IMG/VR virus record: IMGVR_UViG_3300021420_000114
Coordinates: 1 to 25,562 of that record
Length of the DNA: 25,562 nucleotides
DNA from: a virus
Direction: 5' to 3' (one strand)
In this document: positions 18,473 through 24,396 of the stretch, one piece after another
How the letters are laid out: the number at the start of each line of letters is the position of its first letter
Numbering within the stretch: the stretch's first letter is position 1
Notes under the pieces: generated by a model
The model's input: only the letters and a program-made list of their open reading frames with translations
Told to the model about the DNA's origin: nothing
Databases searched by the model: none
Translations under genes and position numbers: made by a program

Positions 18473-18891
18473 AGGATGCGAAGGGCCACGGCTCCAACAC
18501 ACGCGGCGGCATTGATCCTCGCATCGCTGGCGCGATGAAGCGAGTGGCGGCTGCGCATCAAACGGGCGTACAGGCTGCGGCCGTCAAGAGTACCATGAAG
18601 GCTCTCGTAGATAGCGCGAAGGCGCGCGGGGTCAATCTCGATATCGAAGATTTGGGTACGCCGCTTCAATGGCACCTCGCCTATATCGAGCGGCAGGGTG
18701 GTGCGCCTGGAACTGGCGCGGCCGTTATCAAAGATATCCACGCCGCCGCCGACAAACTCGGCGCGACTGTGCAGGTCGAGCCCATGGGTAACAGTAAGGG
18801 GCTGCATACCTATTACAAAAATCTCGGCTATCGAGACAACGGCGAGCGTGGCGAAGAAGGCGAACCGCACATGGTCCGCAAGCCGCACTAA
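18469..18891 (+). CDS. tagged GNAT-like protein
   Basis: ATGA overlap start. Tag at 1-10. The motif HQTGVQAAA (30-38) is a degenerate HxxGVxxVG. The body resembles the second half of a GCN5-type acetyltransferase: strand plus acetyl-CoA loop (WHLAYIERQGGAPGTGAAVIKDIHAAADKLG, about 68-98) and the closing element (LHTYYKNLGYRDNG, 112-125). The first three strands are short or missing, so activity is uncertain. Possible targets and role are unknown; as with the Arr-like neighbour, a modification enzyme carrying the tag suits an effector. Confidence 0.6.
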   Translation: MKDAKGHGSNTRGGIDPRIAGAMKRVAAAHQTGVQAAAVKSTMKALVDSAKARGVNLDIEDLGTPLQWHLAYIERQGGAPGTGAAVIKDIHAAADKLGATVQVEPMGNSKGLHTYYKNLGYRDNGERGEEGEPHMVRKPH

Positions 18892-18897
18892 CTCGGG

Positions 18898-18924
18898 TTG
18901 CTCTCTGTCCCGAATATGTATACA
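18898..18924 (+). promoter_or_regulatory. promoter candidate after the tagged cassette
   Basis: TTGCTC (18898-18903), 15 bases, TATACA (18919-18924), in the 60-base gap after the GNAT-like gene. The spacer is short, which weakens the call. A GGGAGG follows before ATG 18952. Confidence 0.35.
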
Positions 18925-18951
18925 AACCCGGGACACAAATGGGAGGCCACC

Positions 18952-19107
18952 ATGGCTGACAAGGTAGTGAAGGACGGCGGAGCGCCGTGCAGCGACAAGG
19001 ACGCGGCAGCGTGCCTCGCGCAGAACCATCCCAAGTCCGGTCAGGTCCCGACTGCGTGGGGCCAGAAGGATCAGAACGACTCCGGGCAGAAGTTCACCGG
19101 GCGGTAA
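18952..19107 (+). CDS. hypothetical protein with HPKSGQVP motif, 51 aa
   Basis: ATG 18952 stands five bases after GGGAGG. Reads MADKVVKDGGAPCSDKDAAACLAQNHPKSGQVPTAWGQKDQ with two Cys. The NHPKSGQVPTAWG part is alike to GHPKSGGVPFGYG in the first tagged protein, linking the two transcription units. Function unknown. Confidence 0.6.
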   Translation: MADKVVKDGGAPCSDKDAAACLAQNHPKSGQVPTAWGQKDQNDSGQKFTGR

Positions 19108-19113
19108 CGCGTC

Positions 19114-19335
19114 ATGGCCGCGCAGCACAACAGCGGCTACTTCGGGAAGCCTCGTAAGGCAGGCGGCAAATACACCGGGCCTTCGGGGAAGAAATTTGAT
19201 CTTGCTCAGGTGCAGATGTTTTACGCGCACGGCGGCAAGTTCCCGGGACAGTCAGCGAAGTCGGTTCGCTCCGGGTGGCGCGAAGCCGCGCATCAACGCG
19301 GGGTTCACCACGCAACAGCGGGGAAGTCACTATGA
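19114..19335 (+). CDS. basic hypothetical protein, 73 aa
   Basis: Six bases after the previous stop. Gly/Lys-rich (SGYFGKPRKAGGKYTGPSGKKFDLAQVQMFYAHGGKFPGQSAKSV), ending in a His-bearing basic tail. The FDLAQVQMFYAHGGKFPG element may be a short helix. Not recognised. Confidence 0.55.
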   Translation: MAAQHNSGYFGKPRKAGGKYTGPSGKKFDLAQVQMFYAHGGKFPGQSAKSVRSGWREAAHQRGVHHATAGKSL

Positions 19336-19388
19336 CAATCGTCGGCATCATCATCTTCATAATCATCATCTGTTATTTGTTTCCGTGA
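19332..19388 (+). CDS. 18-residue hydrophobic peptide
   Basis: ATGA overlap with the preceding stop. The peptide MTIVGIIIFIIIICYLFP is almost purely hydrophobic and would span a membrane once. Its stop overlaps a GTG (GTGA) of the next small frame. Such a tiny membrane peptide followed at once by a proline-rich frame recalls compact lysis or spanin-type gene pairs, but the second frame lacks a lipobox. Expression is unproven. Confidence 0.45.
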   Translation: MTIVGIIIFIIIICYLFP

Positions 19389-19486
19389 GCGATAAGCCGC
19401 GTCCGGCACCGCCGGTCGTTGTCATACCGGCGAGCGTTCGCGAGCCGAAACCAACTCCTATCAAGCTCCCGCGTAAACCCACCTAA
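19385..19486 (+). CDS. proline-rich mini-protein, 33 aa
   Basis: GTG start (GTGA) after the hydrophobic peptide. MSDKPRPAPPVVVIPASVREPKPTPIKLPRKPT: ten prolines in 33 residues, no cysteine. It could be a cytoplasmic or periplasmic extension partner of the upstream peptide. The fused pair would look like a membrane anchor plus a rigid arm, but they are in different frames. Confidence 0.4.
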   Translation: MSDKPRPAPPVVVIPASVREPKPTPIKLPRKPT

Positions 19487-19494
19487 TACTCCGG

Positions 19495-19523
19495 TTGCCA
19501 TGGTTAATGCTTTGCGGTAAGGT
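19495..19523 (+). promoter_or_regulatory. TTGC-type promoter candidate with TGGTTAAT
   Basis: TTGCCA (19495-19500), 17 bases, TAAGGT (19518-19523). TGGTTAAT (19501-19508) is in the spacer, as at 14327 and 24356. It lies 68 bases before the gene at 19591, leaving a leader with GGGAGG just before ATG. Confidence 0.35.
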
Positions 19524-19590
19524 CCACCATGGGCCAAGCCCCGAAGTCGCCGCGTTGCGGCTGAAACGATTTCCTTTTTGGGAGGATACC

Positions 19591-20034
19591 ATGGCAGTAC
19601 AAGGCAGCGGACTCGGTGACGGCCCGGACCCGAAGATGGTCGGTCAACAGGGCAACTACGACGCCCGCAAGGGTGCACCCAAGAAGCCCCAAACCTCTTT
19701 CCCCGTCAAGGACACGATGAAGGATCAGAACGCGCCGTCCGGGGTGACGAGCGCGATTTCGCCCATTCATCCGGGCGTCGGCCCGGACGCGTCGGCGAAG
19801 GACGTGCTCGACCCGGAGAGCCCGGCGCAGCGCGGCAAGGTCCTCAAGCGCCAGTCGGGTGTTCTTCAAGCCTCGTGGGGCATGAAGGGTGATCCCGAGC
19901 GCGGCTCCCTCAACTCGGACTTGAGCGGCAAGGTGCTCGGCGAAGCCATCCTCTCGGGCTCGACGAAGCTCCCGTCCGCCGTGAAGTCGGCGAGCGGCCC
20001 GGGTCCGGCGTACACGGGCAAGGACCCGAACTAA
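19591..20034 (+). CDS. Gly/Pro-rich protein with IHPG motif, 147 aa
   Basis: ATG 19591 follows GGGAGG by six bases. Low-complexity, Gly/Pro/Lys-rich; contains SAISPIHPGVGPDASAKDVLDPESPAQRGK and a C-terminal KSASGPGPAYTGKDPN. The (I/V)HPG...(D/E)SPA..G words recur in the genes at 20035 and 20358, so these are diverged relatives. They may be head-associated, given their place just before the packaging genes. Confidence 0.6.
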   Translation: MAVQGSGLGDGPDPKMVGQQGNYDARKGAPKKPQTSFPVKDTMKDQNAPSGVTSAISPIHPGVGPDASAKDVLDPESPAQRGKVLKRQSGVLQASWGMKGDPERGSLNSDLSGKVLGEAILSGSTKLPSAVKSASGPGPAYTGKDPN

Positions 20035-20361
20035 TTGCGCGCCTTTCACGGGGCGCGTCAAGGCACACGGTCGGCAGTAGCAAACCAAGCGCCCGGTTTT
20101 GTTGATCCGGCCAAGGTAGCTAAGACTCCGGCTTCGCAAGGTGCCGAAACGAAAACCGCTGTCGGCTTCGATAAGGTCAATCCTGTCGAAGCCGCAGCCA
20201 CGATGCACAACGATCTTTCCGACAACGCGAAGCAGGTTGCGGACGGATCGAAGAACGTCCCCATCCATCCCGCGCAGGTCCCCACCGAAGGATCAGACAC
20301 TCAAGAAACAGAAGGTGACGGATCGGTGCGCGACCCGAGCGGGAAGGGGTTTGGGACATGA
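20035..20361 (+). CDS. IHP-motif protein, 108 aa, unusual start
   Basis: The frame opens with TTG immediately after the previous TAA, with no evident Shine-Dalgarno, so translation may rely on ribosomes terminating upstream. Key part: KVNPVEAAATMHNDLSDNAKQVADGSKNVPIHPAQVP, alike to a part of the next protein. It ends in SVRDPSGKGFGT, a motif repeated in the gene at 20997 (TVRDRSGKG). Confidence 0.5.
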   Translation: MRAFHGARQGTRSAVANQAPGFVDPAKVAKTPASQGAETKTAVGFDKVNPVEAAATMHNDLSDNAKQVADGSKNVPIHPAQVPTEGSDTQETEGDGSVRDPSGKGFGT

Positions 20362-20831
20362 GACGCAAGGTGAAGCAGAATGGAACGGGATATTCAGGCC
20401 CAAGCTCCACACGTCCGACACAACCGCAAGAGTCGGACGTTGCAAACGAAGGCGGCACTGCGCCGGGCGGTACGGTCGCGTTCATGGGCGCGGCATCCCA
20501 ATGGAGCACGTCCAATGCGGCATCGCGTAACAATTTTCCAACGGGCTCGCCCAACATCGACCCCGTGACCGCCGCGAAGATGCAACACGTCGGCTTGGCC
20601 GACGAGTCGCCCGCCGAGAAGGGCGACGTACCAGTTCATCCGGGAATTATGCCCGGGAAGTTTCGGACGGCCGCCGACGCAAATCCAAACGCGCCGGATG
20701 GCGAGGTGCCCGCCGCGCACTCGACGGGTATCAACAAGATCAGGAACGATCCCACGGCCAACGACGGTCGCGGGTTTCGAGGTGAGAGCCCCGAGGTTCT
20801 CAAGAATTCGCGCGGAGCGTATCGCAGATGA
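20358..20831 (+). CDS. VHPG-motif protein, 157 aa
   Basis: ATGA overlap start. Basic start (MRRKVKQNGTGYSG), then NIDPVTAAKMQHVGLADESPAEKGDVPVHPGIMPGKF, the same plan as the preceding gene (DPV.AA.M....L.......VP(I/V)HP). HSTGINKIR at residues 121-129 resembles the HxxGVxxVG motif of the tagged proteins, which ties the two clusters together. Function unknown. Confidence 0.6.
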   Translation: MRRKVKQNGTGYSGPSSTRPTQPQESDVANEGGTAPGGTVAFMGAASQWSTSNAASRNNFPTGSPNIDPVTAAKMQHVGLADESPAEKGDVPVHPGIMPGKFRTAADANPNAPDGEVPAAHSTGINKIRNDPTANDGRGFRGESPEVLKNSRGAYRR

Positions 20832-20995
20832 CACAGGTCCTCGCAGTGTGGGGAGTGTTTCTAACCGGCGCGCTCTTTCTGCGCTACCGCAGGCGCGTCA
20901 TCCGTGAAGTCGTGATGGCGTATCGCCACTGCGGCGAAGTCGGGTGGGGATATCACCGCGCCTCGTATTGGGGCGAGACGAAGGACGGAGAGTGA
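20828..20995 (+). CDS. membrane-anchored mini-protein, 55 aa
   Basis: ATGA overlap start. MTQVLAVWGVFLTGALFLRY is one membrane segment, followed by a basic stop-transfer run (RRRVIREVVMAYRH) and an aromatic tail. By the positive-inside rule the C-terminus is cytoplasmic. Possible phage membrane factor; no family. Confidence 0.55.
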   Translation: MTQVLAVWGVFLTGALFLRYRRRVIREVVMAYRHCGEVGWGYHRASYWGETKDGE

Positions 20996-20996
20996 C

Positions 20997-21323
20997 ATGG
21001 CAGACGATGTTGTCGGCTCAAAGTTGCCCGCGAATAACGGGTACGGGCAGAACGGCTTTCCGGGTCCGTCGAGTGACGAGCCGGGCAAGAACACGACTTC
21101 GGGTTTCCTCCCGGGCATCACCGATGCAGACTTGTCGTCGGCGCTCGACCGCGTGAACCCGAAGGATCGCGACACCGTGCGCGACCGTTCGGGCAAGGGC
21201 AATCCGGCCTCCCCCAAGGACTTCAAGCAGCCCAAGTTCGCTGCGCCGCAGACGCGGACGGTCTCGGACGAGTCCTATCCGCTCAGCTTCGGCATGGATC
21301 AACGCACCTCGCGTAAGAGCTAA
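20997..21323 (+). CDS. Gly/Pro-rich protein with VRDRSGKG motif, 108 aa
   Basis: One base after the previous stop, with GGAG just before. MADDVVGSKLPANNGYGQNG and a helix ITDADLSSALDRVNPKDRDTVRDRSGKGNPASPKDF. The RDRSGKG words match the end of the protein at 20035. The C-terminal (SYPLSFGMDQRTSRKS) is polar. A stem-loop terminator follows. Confidence 0.6.
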   Translation: MADDVVGSKLPANNGYGQNGFPGPSSDEPGKNTTSGFLPGITDADLSSALDRVNPKDRDTVRDRSGKGNPASPKDFKQPKFAAPQTRTVSDESYPLSFGMDQRTSRKS

Positions 21324-21327
21324 CGGG

Positions 21328-21350
21328 GGTGCTCTTGAGAGCACCTTAAG
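21328..21350 (+). terminator. stem-loop terminator candidate
   Basis: GGTGCTC (21328-21334), TTGA loop, GAGCACC (21339-21345), a perfect 7-bp stem five bases after the stop codon, followed by TTAAG. The short T-stretch makes it a moderate intrinsic terminator. The TTGA loop is shared with the hairpin at 10012-10040. Confidence 0.5.
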
Positions 21351-21352
21351 CC

Positions 21353-21394
21353 ACTTAACGATGCCTCAAGGCAACATTAGAGGACTTAACGATG
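21353..21394 (+). repeat. 11-bp direct repeat at two start-like sites
   Basis: ACTTAACGATG occurs at 21353-21363 and 21384-21394, 31 bases apart. The second copy holds the real ATG (21392), with AGAGGA before it. The first copy holds an ATG of a different frame. It may be a small duplication of the translation start region. Confidence 0.5.
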
Positions 21395-21667
21395 GCCTTC
21401 GCTCCGAACCCGAACCCGAACACCGCACCTCCGGCTCCCCCGGCTCCGGCCCCGCAGGGTAAGACCCTCGCGGACGTATCCGCGCAGGGCACGACTCAGG
21501 GCGCGCCGGTCGCGCAGATCACCAAGGGGCCGCCCGCGCCAGCGGGCGGACCAGTCCCGGCTCGGCCGGTCGTCGCCGCGCACGGCGGCGCGCCGTCAGT
21601 CGGCACGCACCCGCCCGCGTCGCCTAACGCGCAAGGCAATCCGACCTACGGGATGGGCAATGGCTAA
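21392..21667 (+). CDS. proline/alanine-rich protein, 91 aa
   Basis: MAFAPNPNPNTAPPAPPAPA then PQGKTLADVSAQGTTQGAPVAQITKGPPAPAGGPVPARPVV. An intrinsically disordered Pro/Ala/Gly polypeptide, with no predicted fold. AGAGGA precedes by eight bases. Such proteins near head genes may be scaffolding-like or linker proteins, but this is only a guess. Confidence 0.6.
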   Translation: MAFAPNPNPNTAPPAPPAPAPQGKTLADVSAQGTTQGAPVAQITKGPPAPAGGPVPARPVVAAHGGAPSVGTHPPASPNAQGNPTYGMGNG

Positions 21668-21681
21668 TACACGAGGCGGAC

Positions 21682-21855
21682 ATGCGTCAGCCGGTCATTT
21701 GCGTTCACGCGTTGAACGGTCGGACGATGTTTGTTCGGCTCGGCGAGGATAACATTCTGTGGTCGAAGAAGCCGTTGGTCGCGGTGATCCGGGGCCAGCG
21801 GTACGAGATAAAGGAAAATCGCAAGGAAGTTGAGAAAATCATCCGGGAGGCGTGA
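21682..21855 (+). CDS. hypothetical protein, 57 aa
   Basis: GAGGCGG precedes ATG. MRQPVICVHALNGRTMFVRL then GEDNILWSKKPLVAVIRGQRYEIKENRKEVEKIIREA: beta strands followed by one helix, resembling small beta-barrel phage proteins. Family not recognised. Confidence 0.6.
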   Translation: MRQPVICVHALNGRTMFVRLGEDNILWSKKPLVAVIRGQRYEIKENRKEVEKIIREA

Positions 21856-21950
21856 TGACACGCACTCAGATGAAATGCCCGCGCGGATGGCCGCGCACGT
21901 CGGAATGGTCCGGCGCGTTGAGAACGGAGACTTGTCATGGGACAAGATGA
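21855..21950 (+). CDS. possible mini-protein, 31 aa
   Basis: Starts on the last base of the previous stop (TGATG), with GGGAGG four bases before. MTRTQMKCPRGWPRTSEWSG then ALRTETCHGTR. It overlaps the TerS start by 14 bases. It could equally be a translated leader that couples the previous gene to TerS. Low confidence. Confidence 0.35.
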   Translation: MTRTQMKCPRGWPRTSEWSGALRTETCHGTR

Positions 21951-22659
21951 GCAGCCGCCCATCAATGGCGGCGACAAGAAGCCAATTCCCGGACGCGAGC
22001 TATCGCGTAACCGCGCTTCCTACATCACCGAGACGCCTCGCGGCGGCGTGGTGGGGAAGAAGAACAACCCCGAACGTCTCACCAAATTTCTCGACCGGCT
22101 CGTCCAATTCCCGGAAGTCACCAAGGCGTGTCTGTTCGTCGGCATGAGCTACACGACTCTGCGCTACTACCTCGCCAAGAGCGAGACCGGCGCGCCCGGC
22201 GACGGCTTCGACCTGACCTACGGCGAGGAGACAAAGCGATTTCACCTCCACTATGCCGACGCGCTCGACGCGGGCATTCAGATGGTGGAGGACGCGTACA
22301 CGCAGCGCGCTCTCAAGGGCTACTACGAAGTCCTCTCCGACAAGGGTCGCGTGATCTATCAGATTGATCCCGAGCTTGCGGGCTTGGGCTTCACCGGGCC
22401 GGATGCCTATCTTCTCGACGAAGACGGCAAGCCGATCCCCGAGCGCATTCAGCACCAAGACCCCGAAGTCATGCTCGCAGTTCTGCGCGCGTTCCGTCGT
22501 GATCGTTGGGGCTCGAAGGAAACGCTCGATGTCAGTGTGCGCGGCGGCGTCATGGTCGTCGGCGTGCGCGCAAAGAGTTCGGAGCTAAACGAGCAGAGCG
22601 AAGCGAAGGCGTTGTCCGAGCCGCTCGACGTTGAATTCCGCGAAGTCGAGGAGGAATAA
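21937..22659 (+). CDS. terminase small subunit
   Basis: 240 residues directly upstream of the large terminase, with no gap. The N-terminal third has a helix-turn-helix (LTKFLDRLVQFPEVTKACLFVGMSYTTLRYYLAKS, about 48-82), followed by a helical region (FHLHYADALDAGIQMVEDAYTQRALKGYYE) typical of DNA-recognising small subunits. The C-terminal part has EVMLAVLRAFRRDRWGSKETLDVSVRGGVMVVGVR, possibly the large-subunit contact. Small terminases recognise the packaging site and regulate the motor. Assignment rests on the fold pattern and position. Confidence 0.8.
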   Translation: MGQDEQPPINGGDKKPIPGRELSRNRASYITETPRGGVVGKKNNPERLTKFLDRLVQFPEVTKACLFVGMSYTTLRYYLAKSETGAPGDGFDLTYGEETKRFHLHYADALDAGIQMVEDAYTQRALKGYYEVLSDKGRVIYQIDPELAGLGFTGPDAYLLDEDGKPIPERIQHQDPEVMLAVLRAFRRDRWGSKETLDVSVRGGVMVVGVRAKSSELNEQSEAKALSEPLDVEFREVEEE

Positions 22660-24330
22660 ATGTTTCTCCCCGAGGAAGACCGCTCGCCGCAAGTCCCCCG
22701 CCAGATCATCAAGGCATTCGTGAAAGACGGTAACGAGTATTTCCCGATTGTCCTTGATGATTATGGCCGCGAGAAGCAGGTCGTGTGGGCTCCGCTTCCA
22801 TGGTCACAGCAATACTTTCTCAGCGCCCCGGAGTTCGAGGCGCTGTACGAAGGAACGCGCGGCCCGGGCAAGACGCTCGCGCTCTTGATGGATTTCTGTC
22901 AAGAAGTCGGCAAGGGCTACGGCGCTGAATGGAAGGGCATGATCATTCGGCGCACGTACCCCGAACTGGCGAACATCATCACGGAAAGTAAAAAGTGGAT
23001 CAGGCGCATGTGGCCTGACGCGTTCTACAACGAGATTAAATACTTCTGGCAATTCCCCACGGGTGAACTTCTCTATTTCCGGCCGGTCGCGACCGTCGAT
23101 GACTCGGACTCGCACCTCGGCACCAACTACACATGGCTCGGGTGGGAGGAGTTGACGCTGTGGCCCGACGACAAGGCGTTCAAGCGAATGCAAGCCGTCG
23201 TTCGATCCACGTTGAAAGGAATTCCTCTGCGCGTGCGCGCGACGACAAACTCCTACGGCAAGGGGCACAATTGGGTGCAGGCGCGCTACGGCCTGATCAA
23301 TTGGCCCATCAAGGTCGGCGAGGACCCGAAGGCGACGCACCCGTGTCTCAAGGATATTTGGAAGATCATGGGGCCGCTCATCACCGGGACGGTCGATGAG
23401 AACGGCATCCCCGAGCGCCCGCGCCGCGCGTATCACGGATCGCTGCGCGAGAACATCATCCTGTTGCGCGTGCAGCCGCAGTACATCAATCAGCTTTACA
23501 CGTCGGCTCGTAACCAAGCCGAGCTTGACTCGTGGCTCTACGGATTGTGGGACATCACCGCAGGCGGCATGTTCGACGATATTTGGGCCACGCACCGCAA
23601 GTGCATTGTGGTCGGCGATTTCGAGGTGCCGCTGAATTGGAATATATATCGCGCATATGACCATGGCTCGACGAAGCCGTGGTCGTGCGGTTGGTACGCT
23701 GTGAGCAACGGCGAAGACTTGACGTTCAATGACGGCACGGTCATGTCTACGATGAAGGGCGACTATTTCCGTTGCGGTGAGATTTACGGCAACCTGAAAA
23801 ACTCGTCGGACCCGAATACTGGCCGCCGTCAGCTTATCCCGGACATCAAGAAAGAAATCATCGAATACGAGCTTGCACGCGGCTGGCGCGATCCAAACAC
23901 CGGCAAGTCGCGCGTTCGGCGCGGACCCGCCGATACGAGCATCTTCGCCGAGGAGGATGGTCGGCCGTCTGTAGCGAGCGACTTCGAGACGCCCGTCACC
24001 ATCAACGGCCATCGCTGGCGCGGCATCATTTGGGAGCGCGCTGACAAGCGCCCCGGTTCCCGCGAACAAGGATGGGAGCAAGCGCGCAAGCGGCTTAAGG
24101 CCACCAAGCGACCGCCGGGCGGCGTGCGCGAGGAGAAGGGCCTTTTCATTGTCGGCGAGCGTTGCCCGCACTGGATACGGACTGTCCCGTCTCTGCCTCG
24201 CGACGACGGCGGCGGCGGTCGAGTAGCTCACCTTGACGACGTTGACACCGACTCGGAAGACCACATCGGCGACGAAATGCGGTACATGCTGCGCTACGAT
24301 GTGGGAACGATGAAATCGTACCGTGTTTGA
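22660..24330 (+). CDS. terminase large subunit
   Basis: 556-residue packaging ATPase and nuclease. Walker A is EGTRGPGKTLALLMDF at about 64-79, with K71/T72 (the G-x-R-G-x-GKT form common in phage terminases). Walker B is YTWLGWEELTLW at 157-168, with catalytic E near 163-164. The nuclease domain begins with IYRAYDHGSTKPW (D334) and ends with VAHLDDVDTDSEDHIGDEMRYMLRY, the late acidic cluster that coordinates metal. ATPase and nuclease signatures are complete, so it is likely functional. It starts right after TerS and is followed by a promoter and the portal. Confidence 0.9.
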   Translation: MFLPEEDRSPQVPRQIIKAFVKDGNEYFPIVLDDYGREKQVVWAPLPWSQQYFLSAPEFEALYEGTRGPGKTLALLMDFCQEVGKGYGAEWKGMIIRRTYPELANIITESKKWIRRMWPDAFYNEIKYFWQFPTGELLYFRPVATVDDSDSHLGTNYTWLGWEELTLWPDDKAFKRMQAVVRSTLKGIPLRVRATTNSYGKGHNWVQARYGLINWPIKVGEDPKATHPCLKDIWKIMGPLITGTVDENGIPERPRRAYHGSLRENIILLRVQPQYINQLYTSARNQAELDSWLYGLWDITAGGMFDDIWATHRKCIVVGDFEVPLNWNIYRAYDHGSTKPWSCGWYAVSNGEDLTFNDGTVMSTMKGDYFRCGEIYGNLKNSSDPNTGRRQLIPDIKKEIIEYELARGWRDPNTGKSRVRRGPADTSIFAEEDGRPSVASDFETPVTINGHRWRGIIWERADKRPGSREQGWEQARKRLKATKRPPGGVREEKGLFIVGERCPHWIRTVPSLPRDDGGGGRVAHLDDVDTDSEDHIGDEMRYMLRYDVGTMKSYRV

Positions 24331-24335
24331 TAGGG

Positions 24336-24364
24336 TTGCGCCCGGCCTCGAAACGTGGTTAATA
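24336..24364 (+). promoter_or_regulatory. TTGC-type promoter candidate before the portal gene
   Basis: TTGCGC (24336-24341), 17 bases, TTAATA (24359-24364). TGGTTAAT (24356-24363) overlaps the -10 position. It lies in the 66-base gap between terminase and portal and suggests separate expression of the head genes. Confidence 0.35.
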
Positions 24365-24396
24365 GGCCGCCGCCGCGTCCCCCCGGAGAGACGACC

